50,854 nt of DNA from NCBI GenBank assembly GCA_018065145.1, contig JAGHTW010000026.1, positions 1 to 50,854 of the forward strand, read 5' to 3'. The DNA is from Candidatus Prevotella equi (GTDB taxonomy: Bacteria; Bacteroidota; Bacteroidia; Bacteroidales; Bacteroidaceae). Below, one piece after another: positions 44,588 through 50,854 of this stretch. Under the pieces are notes generated by a model. It searched no databases, was not told the origin of the DNA, and was given only the letters and a program-made list of their open reading frames with translations. A program made the position numbers and the translations under genes. Every line of letters starts with the position of its first letter. The stretch's first letter is position 1.

Positions 44588-44595
44588 TAATTTTG
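44588..44595 (+). promoter_or_regulatory. -7 box for the late structural operon
   Basis: TAATTTTG, 21 bp before the protease ATG at 44617. The -33 side (TTTTCG near 44564) is poor, so an activator may be required. Confidence 0.55.
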
Positions 44596-44616
44596 TGGTG
44601 TTTTTAATGCAGAATT

Positions 44617-45699
44617 ATGAAATACGACATTTACATCAATGGAACGATCGGCGGATGGGGAACATCTGCCGACTATGTGCGTTACCGTCTCAACGACTTC
44701 AAGAACAAGCGTTGCGACGTGGCTATCTGTTCTCTTGGTGGATATGTCACCGATGGTCTCGAAATATATCAGATGTTCAAGGACCACGGCGACATTCACG
44801 CTCATTTCATCGGCATGTCCGCATCAGCTGCTACATTCCTCGCTATGGGATGTAAGGAGGTGGACATGTCTTCTGACGCTCTGATCCTCATCCACAACGC
44901 ATCGAACTATGTTCTGGAATGGGGCTCGTTCAACAAGGAGCAGATAGACGCTCTCGTTGGTAAGCTCGGAAAGACCCGTAAGGATCTGGAGACTATCGAC
45001 GATGTAATTGCGAATATCTACGCCAAGCGTAACGGAAAGTCCGTCGATGATGTGAAGGAGAAGATGAAGGTGGCTGCATGGATTAACGCCAAGGATGCAC
45101 TGGACTTCGGTCTGGTGGATTCTGTCATCAGTGATGCTGCTAAGGATGAAGGAGCACAGAACGCTTACTTCAATGCTATGCAGCCGACTAACGAACAATT
45201 AAAAGAACTTGGTCTGCCTCCTCTCCCGTCTCAGGAGGAGAATCCAACCGCTGACGAAGGCATCCTTCAGAAGGTCGCAAGGATGCTCGGAATCTCTACA
45301 GACCGTTCACAGTCAATTAACCTTGCGACCCAACCTAAGAACAGTATGCTTAAAATTTTCGGACTCGTGGCTGCTGTCCTCGCCGTCGATGGCTTCAATC
45401 TCAATGAGAAGGATAACATCGAACTGACTCAGGACCAGCTCAAGACCCTTGAAGACAATCTCAAGGATCTTAACGACAAACTCAAGGCGAAGGACGAGGA
45501 GATCCAGAACCTGAAGAAGTCGGACACAAAGGACCAGGCAGACAAGATCGCTGACCTGGAGAAGCAGCTGAAGGCTGCACAGGATTCTATCAAACAGAAG
45601 GATGAGCAGATTGAGAACCTCAAGAAGTCTGCTGCTCCTGAGGATGAGACAGAGACAATCGTCATCAACGATGCAAAGCCTCTCGCCTCTTTCCTCTAA
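44617..45699 (+). CDS. ClpP-like head maturation protease fused to scaffold
   Basis: 360 aa. Residues 1-~200 are a ClpP/crotonase-fold prohead protease: SLGGYVTDG, GMSASAATFLAMG with nucleophile Ser70 (or Ser68) and ILIHNAS with His93. Residues ~265-345 form a long charged coiled coil (LKTLEDNLKDLNDKLKAKDEE...) as in phage scaffolds, ending in an acidic tail. An in-frame Met244 (ATG at 45346, MLKIFGLV) could start a scaffold-only product. It precedes the major capsid gene by 29 bp. Protease-scaffold fusions are known in lambda-like systems. Confidence 0.85.
   Translation: MKYDIYINGTIGGWGTSADYVRYRLNDFKNKRCDVAICSLGGYVTDGLEIYQMFKDHGDIHAHFIGMSASAATFLAMGCKEVDMSSDALILIHNASNYVLEWGSFNKEQIDALVGKLGKTRKDLETIDDVIANIYAKRNGKSVDDVKEKMKVAAWINAKDALDFGLVDSVISDAAKDEGAQNAYFNAMQPTNEQLKELGLPPLPSQEENPTADEGILQKVARMLGISTDRSQSINLATQPKNSMLKIFGLVAAVLAVDGFNLNEKDNIELTQDQLKTLEDNLKDLNDKLKAKDEEIQNLKKSDTKDQADKIADLEKQLKAAQDSIKQKDEQIENLKKSAAPEDETETIVINDAKPLASFL
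45346..45699 (+). CDS. Possible nested scaffold start within the protease gene
   Basis: In-frame ATG at 45346 would give a 117-aa protein (MLKIFGLVAAVLAVDGF followed by the coiled coil). Nested scaffolds such as lambda Nu3 inside C are the model. No supporting ribosome site is visible, and the start of the segment is hydrophobic, so the case is weak. Confidence 0.3.
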   Translation: MLKIFGLVAAVLAVDGFNLNEKDNIELTQDQLKTLEDNLKDLNDKLKAKDEEIQNLKKSDTKDQADKIADLEKQLKAAQDSIKQKDEQIENLKKSAAPEDETETIVINDAKPLASFL

Positions 45700-45728
45700 T
45701 CACTAACCCTAAAAACAGTTTTATCATT

Positions 45729-46748
45729 ATGGCAAATACAACAGGTGCTGTAGTTTTTAACCCGGAAGAGCTGGGTAAAAACTTCATCAAGTGGCGTAAG
45801 GAACTGCTCACTGTACCAGTGGACACCCTTAAGGCTACTTTCAACGGATGCTTCTCTGTACACACTGGCATCCGACACAAGGAGAAGGTGGGCATCCTCA
45901 TGGGCGACATGCAGATCGGACCATACGATCCTAAGTATCGTGACACACGAGATCTTGGCATCGCAGAGCGTGAGCTGGAGGTGTTCCTTGGCAACGCTGT
46001 GAAGGGCTTCGACCCTAATACTGCGATTCAGACCATTTGGAATGAGTATGTTGCTAAGGGCGCACAGGGTGCCGGCATCCCATTCGTCAAGTATGTCGGT
46101 GCTTATCTCATGGGTAAGGTCGGCGAGAACCTCGCTATGCACGTATGGGACGGCAAGCGCAACGGCGCTGGCCACGACACCGTGGATCTCTGCGATGGTA
46201 TCGAGACCATCATCGACAAGGAAATCAAGGCTGGCACCATTGCTACCTCTGAAAAGAACCTTGTCAAGATTGACGCTCTCACAGCAGAGAACGCAGAGGA
46301 GGTTCTAAAGGACTTCTACTGGTCAGCAGACAGGAAGCTGCGTAACATGAACCTCGACCTCCACCTCACTGATACCGAGTACCGCGCGTACTGCGACGCT
46401 TATCAGATGAATCATGGTGCACTCCCTTACAACAACGAGTACGACAAAGTGTACCTCGAGGGCTCACGCGGTAAGTGCCGCCTCGTTGTGGATAACTACA
46501 ACGCAGACAACTTCCTGAAGCTTACACCATCAGGCAACTTCATCTTCGGTACTAACATCGCTGGCGAAGAGACAAAGCTTCTCATCGAGAAGTCTCTGGA
46601 CTCTCACTTCATGTACGACTACATCGCCGTAATGTTCGCCGGCTACCAGGTGGGACGTATCGAGAAGGAGTATATCCTTATCGGTAAGACCGAGGCAGGT
46701 ATCAATGCTGCTAAGGGTGCTGGCACTCAGCAGGGCGAAGGTGCTTAA
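45729..46748 (+). CDS. Probable phage major capsid protein
   Basis: 339 aa. Located right after the protease-scaffold gene, the usual place of the major capsid protein, with a size typical of HK97-like subunits. It lacks a signal peptide and has a mixed alpha/beta profile (EKVGILMGDMQIGPYD, ADRKLRNMNLDLHLTDTEYR) and a Gly/Ala/Gln-rich C-terminus. Assignment is by order and size; no specific motif was recognised. Confidence 0.7.
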   Translation: MANTTGAVVFNPEELGKNFIKWRKELLTVPVDTLKATFNGCFSVHTGIRHKEKVGILMGDMQIGPYDPKYRDTRDLGIAERELEVFLGNAVKGFDPNTAIQTIWNEYVAKGAQGAGIPFVKYVGAYLMGKVGENLAMHVWDGKRNGAGHDTVDLCDGIETIIDKEIKAGTIATSEKNLVKIDALTAENAEEVLKDFYWSADRKLRNMNLDLHLTDTEYRAYCDAYQMNHGALPYNNEYDKVYLEGSRGKCRLVVDNYNADNFLKLTPSGNFIFGTNIAGEETKLLIEKSLDSHFMYDYIAVMFAGYQVGRIEKEYILIGKTEAGINAAKGAGTQQGEGA

Positions 46749-46774
46749 TCATTAACCAATAAAACATTACCACT

Positions 46775-47374
46775 ATGACTTGTAAACGACCAAATATCTA
46801 CACAGACGTGAAGCATTGCGTGGGCCAGACTAATATGCCTGGCACACGTGAGTTCGTGCTTACGATTCCTCGTGAGGATATCGTTAAGTGGCCAGCAAAG
46901 GGCAAGCCTACCGATGAGGACGCTACTCTCGCGTCCATCGTCACCATCAAGGAGGACTTCGTTCTTGCTGCTGACGCTTCTTGGAAGAAGATTACTCTTA
47001 CTCCAGATACGAACAGCTTCAATTCTGAGTCACAGGGCAACTGGGGCTCTAAGACGTTTAACAACACAGTAAACGCTGTTCACCCTGGAGTGAATGCAGA
47101 GGCGGCAGGTCTCTGCGCCATGCTGAACAACGATGATACCGTGTTCCTCGTTCCTATGCGTGACGGCAGAATGAGACTCTTCGGCAACGAGATGTTCCAG
47201 GCTACCGTCAACCCAAAACAGGAGTCTGGTGCAGCAGCTGCTGGCGACAGCGCTCAGACAACGCTCGAGATCGCCGTTACCGACGATACTCCTGCACCAT
47301 TCTACGAGGGCAAGATTATCCTCTCTGATGGTACGTACATGTCCGGAAAGGACTGCTCCATCATCAGTGAATAG
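46775..47374 (+). CDS. Phage structural protein, possibly tail or decoration
   Basis: 199 aa. Ser/Thr/Asn-rich, beta-like, ending in short strands (PFYEGKIILSDGTYMSGKD). Follows the capsid gene by 26 bp, in the same operon. VFLVPMRDGRMRLFGNEMF resembles tail-tube or decoration-type phage proteins; that is a loose resemblance. Confidence 0.5.
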   Translation: MTCKRPNIYTDVKHCVGQTNMPGTREFVLTIPREDIVKWPAKGKPTDEDATLASIVTIKEDFVLAADASWKKITLTPDTNSFNSESQGNWGSKTFNNTVNAVHPGVNAEAAGLCAMLNNDDTVFLVPMRDGRMRLFGNEMFQATVNPKQESGAAAAGDSAQTTLEIAVTDDTPAPFYEGKIILSDGTYMSGKDCSIISE

Positions 47375-47398
47375 CCATTCACACAATATATAATCCTG

Positions 47399-47433
47399 AG
47401 GGCAGTGCAGACATAGAGCTGCCACTGCCCTCT
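47399..47433 (+). terminator. Hairpin in the structural operon (attenuator or terminator)
   Basis: GAGGGCAGTG (47399-47408) and CACTGCCCTC (47424-47433) form a perfect 10-bp stem. The following sequence (TTCTAAATTC) is only weakly T-rich, so it may be an attenuator or processing site, not a full terminator. Confidence 0.6.
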
Positions 47434-47449
47434 TCTAAATTCTATAAGT

Positions 47450-48367
47450 ATGGACCACAAACTAACAGAACGTATGCGTGACTGGTTGGAGCAGCCTCAC
47501 ACATCAGAAGAGAAGATCCGCGAAGGTGCAGAGATGCTTCTCTCTTTTAACCGAAACAAGATTCTCTACAATCAGATCCTGCGTAACCCACAGCGTCCGG
47601 CTTACGTCAAGAAACTGGAGTATGAGCTGAACAAATACCTTCAGCCACGTCTCGCCGGTCTCACGCAGTACCAGGTGCGACAGCTCGATGAACGCGTAGT
47701 GCCAGATGCTACCGAGATAATAGCAACAGGCACCATTGAGGGCGAGGGTGAGGAAACGGCAACCGTAAAGCTGAAAGGCAGACGTGAGAACCACGACAGC
47801 CTTCCTCAGCATATCCGTGACCTGTTCGATGGCAACAAGTCACGCTATAAGAAGATTGCACAGCTGCATGCCACTCTCCGCACCATGGAGAAATGTGAGC
47901 CATGTGAGCGATATGAGTTCCTGGTGCAACTCGATGAGCTGGACAAGGAGTACCGCGAGAACATGCGTAAGTATGACGAGTTCAAGGCTGAGCCGGTTAC
48001 CACCGATGAAAAAACAGAGGATCCTGCAGAAAATCCTGAAGAGACTACTGCAGAACCTTCTGAAGAGTCGTCAGAGGAAACTGCTGAAGAGCCAAAGAAG
48101 GACAATGCTGAAGAGCCAAAGAAGGAGGAAGCCGGCAACGTGGCTGTAGAACGTACGTGGATAACCCGCAACCTTCCTAAGCTGAAGAAGCTGCACGCAA
48201 AGGCTCATCCTTCAGAGGAGGAACAGGGTTCACTCCTGGAGCAGCAGGAACACGAGGACTTCGTGCGTGAGTTCAATATCCATATCAAGGCAGTGATGGA
48301 GCTCGGAGGTAACTTCTCCGATAAGCGTGCCAAGGAACTGGAGGCACTCGGCTGCACAGTGAAGTAA
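47450..48367 (+). CDS. Phage protein with acidic/Lys low-complexity linker
   Basis: 305 aa. Helical N-terminus (residues 1-190), an ~45-residue linker of Glu/Pro/Ala/Lys repeats (EEPKK, twice; SEESSEETAEEP), then a C-terminal helical part (NLPKLKKLHAKAHPSEE). Stop and next start overlap by one base (TAATG). Function unknown; candidate structural or head-completion protein. Confidence 0.6.
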   Translation: MDHKLTERMRDWLEQPHTSEEKIREGAEMLLSFNRNKILYNQILRNPQRPAYVKKLEYELNKYLQPRLAGLTQYQVRQLDERVVPDATEIIATGTIEGEGEETATVKLKGRRENHDSLPQHIRDLFDGNKSRYKKIAQLHATLRTMEKCEPCERYEFLVQLDELDKEYRENMRKYDEFKAEPVTTDEKTEDPAENPEETTAEPSEESSEETAEEPKKDNAEEPKKEEAGNVAVERTWITRNLPKLKKLHAKAHPSEEEQGSLLEQQEHEDFVREFNIHIKAVMELGGNFSDKRAKELEALGCTVK

Positions 48368-48870
48368 TGTCACGCACTCTTCCCAGATATAACAGACTTT
48401 TGAAGCCACTGGCACAGGAACCTACACAGGTGTACCTCGGTACTGAGGTGCATCTGGTAGGTCTGCTGTCGTGGATACTCGACCAGACAGGTCCGGCAGA
48501 GGTGTTCGTCACTACGTTCTCTACCTCCGACGATTTCCTGTGTGGCTTCAAGCGTCTGCGTGACGATGGTCTGATATCACACTCTGTACTGCTCGCTGAC
48601 TTCAAGGCATCGAACAAGACGATACAGCTGGGGGCTCTCATGCGCAGCGCATTCGATGAGGTGTTCTTCTCTGAGAACCACTCTAAGCTGATGCTCGTAA
48701 AAGGTGGCGGTCTCACCGTTACGGTGGTGACGTCCCAGAATCAGACATACGGCGGTCGTGTGGAGTGTACGATGATATCTTCAGACTGCGCTACGTGGTT
48801 AAAGTTACACGATTGTCTTAAAGCAATAATAGATAACAAATCAGTTACTTACAAGGAATGGATGCATTAA
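48367..48870 (+). CDS. Hypothetical phage protein
   Basis: 167 aa. Alternating strands and loops, including VTTFSTSDDFLCGFKRLR and LTVTVVTSQNQTYGGRVECTMIS. Superficially similar to phospholipase-D-like or nucleotide-binding folds, but the HKD motif is absent, so no assignment. Overlaps both neighbours (1 bp and 13 bp). Confidence 0.55.
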   Translation: MSRTLPRYNRLLKPLAQEPTQVYLGTEVHLVGLLSWILDQTGPAEVFVTTFSTSDDFLCGFKRLRDDGLISHSVLLADFKASNKTIQLGALMRSAFDEVFFSENHSKLMLVKGGGLTVTVVTSQNQTYGGRVECTMISSDCATWLKLHDCLKAIIDNKSVTYKEWMH

Positions 48871-49127
48871 AGTTTAACTTGAATGATATGGAGGAGTACG
48901 GAAAGAACCTTACTCCTCCTTGTGAGATAGCCGCGCTGATGGACGTGCCAGAGAGCGAGCTGAAGGCAGAGCTGGAGAATGAGTTTTCGCCTGTTCGTAA
49001 GGCGTACATGCGTGGTGTCGCTGCTACCGCTGGTGAGCTGCGCAAGCAGAATATTGCATCTGCCATTGCTGGCTCTCCTGCTTCCATTGCCACCGCTATG
49101 CAAGATATTATGCGGTGTGCGGTGTAG
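48858..49127 (+). CDS. Small phage protein, helical
   Basis: 89 aa. PESELKAELENEFSPVRKAYMRGVAATAGELRKQNIASAIAGSP has the look of a short helical DNA-binding or neck protein. Overlaps its upstream neighbour by 13 bp and is followed by a 45-bp gap holding a direct repeat. Confidence 0.55.
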   Translation: MDALKFNLNDMEEYGKNLTPPCEIAALMDVPESELKAELENEFSPVRKAYMRGVAATAGELRKQNIASAIAGSPASIATAMQDIMRCAV

Positions 49128-49131
49128 TTGA

Positions 49132-49171
49132 TTAAAGTAATACTTGAACCTCGTTAAAGCAATACTTCAAC
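49132..49171 (+). repeat. Direct repeat before the terminase-adjacent gene
   Basis: TTAAAGTAATACTTGAAC (49132-49149) and TTAAAGCAATACTTCAAC (49154-49171) match at 16 of 18 positions, 22 bp apart, ending directly at the ATG of the gene at 49172. Weaker TTAAAG-type relatives occur at 48799, 48818 and 48864. Confidence 0.6.
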
Positions 49172-49804
49172 ATGATAAGAGACATCGATACCTATTCAGA
49201 ACACCTCTTTGCCGACCTCCCTGCTATGCAGGAGGCGAAGCTGCTGCCATCCGTCATAGACAGGATCCTCAGAGTGCGTGATGTATATACGCACTGGAGA
49301 CAGTTCCCTTCCATGCTGCCACAGGATATCGTGAACTGGAACATAGAACACTGCAGACAGTTCGGCAAAGAGATAAAGAAGTCGGCGGCGTATGAGGATA
49401 TCGCTGTATGCAAGGAGCTGATGGGAAGGCTGAACGAGGAGTCGAGGGAATGGAAGCAGTGGTTTGTCAACCAACAGTTTATGAAGCTCTATGAAACAGC
49501 CATGAAGGCGAAGGACTATAAGTCAGCGGAGAAGGCTCTGGCTGACTTCGCCAAGTACAACAAGCTGGATAAGGATGAGCCGTTCAAACCTGACTATGAC
49601 ATCAAGCCGGAGGGCATAGAGGCTACTGACGACCCACGCTATGCGGGCATCGAGCCTATGGAACGCCTCCGTGAGCAGATTAGGTTCTACAACAAGAAGT
49701 ACAAGATGGAAGCCATCGATGCGGACTTCGAGGAAGTGATGGAGGCTGCAAGGGAGTCCGGAGAACTGAGAGAGGAGGCACAGGATGAAACAGTATCTCA
49801 ATGA
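49172..49804 (+). CDS. Phage protein preceding the terminase, possible small terminase
   Basis: 210 aa, helical and charged (WKQWFVNQQFMKLYETAMKAKDYKSAEKALADFAKYN). Its position directly before and overlapping the large terminase (20 bp) is typical of terminase small subunits, but I see no clear HTH, so the call is positional. Confidence 0.5.
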   Translation: MIRDIDTYSEHLFADLPAMQEAKLLPSVIDRILRVRDVYTHWRQFPSMLPQDIVNWNIEHCRQFGKEIKKSAAYEDIAVCKELMGRLNEESREWKQWFVNQQFMKLYETAMKAKDYKSAEKALADFAKYNKLDKDEPFKPDYDIKPEGIEATDDPRYAGIEPMERLREQIRFYNKKYKMEAIDADFEEVMEAARESGELREEAQDETVSQ

Positions 49805-50854
49805 CGGACAGACATACTGCCTCCTGATGAGTCCGCGTGACCTCGTGGCAATCTGCGGACGTGGCTTCGGTAAGGGTTTCATTCAGGCGGAACGCATGAA
49901 GGAGTGTATGCAGTTCATGCCTGGATCATCGGGTGGCATGGTGGGGCCATCGGTGAAACGCTTGCTGTCAAACATCCTCCCTTCAGCTATCCAGCACTGG
50001 GAGAACTGGGGCTATAAGCGTGACGTGCACTGGGTCATCGGTCATGCTCCTCCGAAGAAGTGGGGATGGAAGCATCCTGTCATCACTCCGGAGTCATGGG
50101 ACAATACCGTGTCGTTCTATAACGGTTCCGTAATCCGCCTGATCTCTCAGGACAGAAGCGGAACATCTAACTCGCTGTCGCTCGATTGGCTGTCTATCGA
50201 CGAGGCGAAGTTTATTGATTTCGAACAGCTGAAGAATGAGACGTTTCAGGCGAACCGTGGTCAGGAGGCGTATTTCGGCAAGTGCTGGCTGCACCATGGT
50301 ATGACGGTGACGTCTGATATGTCACTGACACGCGCTGGTTCCTGGTTCCTCAAATATGAGAAGGAGTGCGACGCTGAGCTGGTGAAACTCGTGGAAGGGC
50401 TCGTGTACCGCCGATGGGAACTGCTCCAGCGTATCAAGGACGGCATAGGAAGCCAGTCCTACAATGAGAAGGAGCTGAAGTACATCGAGAGGAACCTGCA
50501 GGCGTTCCGTAAGAAGCTGCTCATCTATAAGGAATATACGTCCATCGAGAACATGCAGATTCTCGGACTCGACTATATCAAGCAGATGAAGCGTGACCTT
50601 CCTCTGCTGACGTTCATGACCTCCATCATGTGCAAGAGGATAGATATTGCTACTGATGGTTTCTACTCTGGCATGAAGAAGGAGAATGAATATACGGCTC
50701 CGGAATTGTCATTTATTGACAATCTGGAGTACGATAAGGAGAAGATGAAGAAGCCTGATTCACGATGGGACTCTGATATTGATCCGGACAAACCTATCAT
50801 CATTGGCTTCGACCCTAACGCTAATATCAACTGGCTGGTGGCAGCACAGGTGGG
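49785..50854 (+). CDS. Phage terminase large subunit (partial at window end)
   Basis: At least 356 aa; no stop codon before the window ends. ATPase and nuclease for packaging DNA into the procapsid. Walker A-like GRGFGKG at 25-31, Walker B LSIDEAKF with Asp139/Glu140, and the start of the nuclease domain IIIGFDPNANINW with Asp343. The P-loop is unusual: GK is followed by G, not S or T. The ATG at 49785 overlaps the previous gene by 20 bp. The nuclease domain is cut off here. Confidence 0.9.
   Translation, partial: MKQYLNDGQTYCLLMSPRDLVAICGRGFGKGFIQAERMKECMQFMPGSSGGMVGPSVKRLLSNILPSAIQHWENWGYKRDVHWVIGHAPPKKWGWKHPVITPESWDNTVSFYNGSVIRLISQDRSGTSNSLSLDWLSIDEAKFIDFEQLKNETFQANRGQEAYFGKCWLHHGMTVTSDMSLTRAGSWFLKYEKECDAELVKLVEGLVYRRWELLQRIKDGIGSQSYNEKELKYIERNLQAFRKKLLIYKEYTSIENMQILGLDYIKQMKRDLPLLTFMTSIMCKRIDIATDGFYSGMKKENEYTAPELSFIDNLEYDKEKMKKPDSRWDSDIDPDKPIIIGFDPNANINWLVAAQV

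Larger units (their letters stand above)
36340..50854. mobile_element. Prophage (tailed phage), left part
   Basis: From the leftward HTH repressor onwards the genes are phage-like: early regulators, primase-helicase, then protease-scaffold, capsid and terminase. The left edge is placed approximately between the hairpin at 36.2 kb and the repressor gene; the right edge lies beyond the window. Portal, tail and lysis genes and an integrase or transposase are not seen. The terminase comes after the capsid genes. Confidence 0.85.

Overview
The window looks like a chromosomal segment of a Bacteroidales bacterium, most likely Prevotella or a close relative, with the left part of a prophage at its right end. 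The assignment rests on Bacteroidota-type promoters (TAnnTTTG at -7, with TTTG or TTG about 20 bp upstream), the rarity of Shine-Dalgarno sequences, a eukaryote-like (GT3) glycogen synthase paired with a glucan phosphorylase, a Tgt of the Bacteroidota type, and the thiS-thiE-thiG-thiC-thiF-thiH-thiE2-thiD operon order. No tRNA, rRNA or CRISPR array was seen.

Region 1 (1-4.4 kb, minus strand) is a glycogen operon: glycogen synthase then glucan phosphorylase. A small secreted protein follows on the plus strand. Region 2 (4.98-17.44 kb, minus strand) is a long, tightly packed co-directional block, read as ftsY, rimO, HU, a membrane-spanning HU-LysM fusion, lon, tgt, an LptF/LptG permease, a DEAD-box helicase, galM, a YhcH-family protein and an acidic-tailed protein. 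Several junctions are TAA-ATG abutments or overlaps. Region 3 (17.55-25.97 kb, plus strand) starts at a consensus Bacteroidota promoter and holds an acyl-CoA synthetase, a GH43 glycosidase, queA, nadE, ispE and dnaB. QueA and Tgt, both queuosine enzymes, sit in opposite blocks.

Region 4 (26.0-32.97 kb, minus strand) is a nearly complete thiamine operon. It has a consensus promoter, a TPP riboswitch, and an intrinsic terminator placed as the expression platform before thiS. A 22-bp tandem repeat separates thiE from thiG. Region 5 (33.0-35.8 kb) carries a secreted SGNH/SASA-type esterase and a SulP anion transporter. Just right of sulP, on the plus strand, a strong promoter drives about 240 nt with no convincing ORF. 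Two long-range helices and a U-rich end make it a good candidate for a structured non-coding RNA.

Region 6 (from about 36.3 kb to the end) is a tailed-phage prophage. A leftward HTH repressor and rightward early genes diverge from a palindromic operator/promoter. A DUF3127-like protein and a Toprim-SF3 primase-helicase follow. A repeat-rich non-coding stretch (42.6-43.5 kb) and a helically phased CGTA array (43.98-44.06 kb) separate early from late genes. The late genes are a ClpP-like protease fused to a coiled-coil scaffold, a probable major capsid protein, several unknown structural genes, and finally the large terminase, which runs off the window. Having the terminase after the capsid genes is the reverse of the commonest phage order. 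No integrase is visible, so it is either beyond the window or absent.
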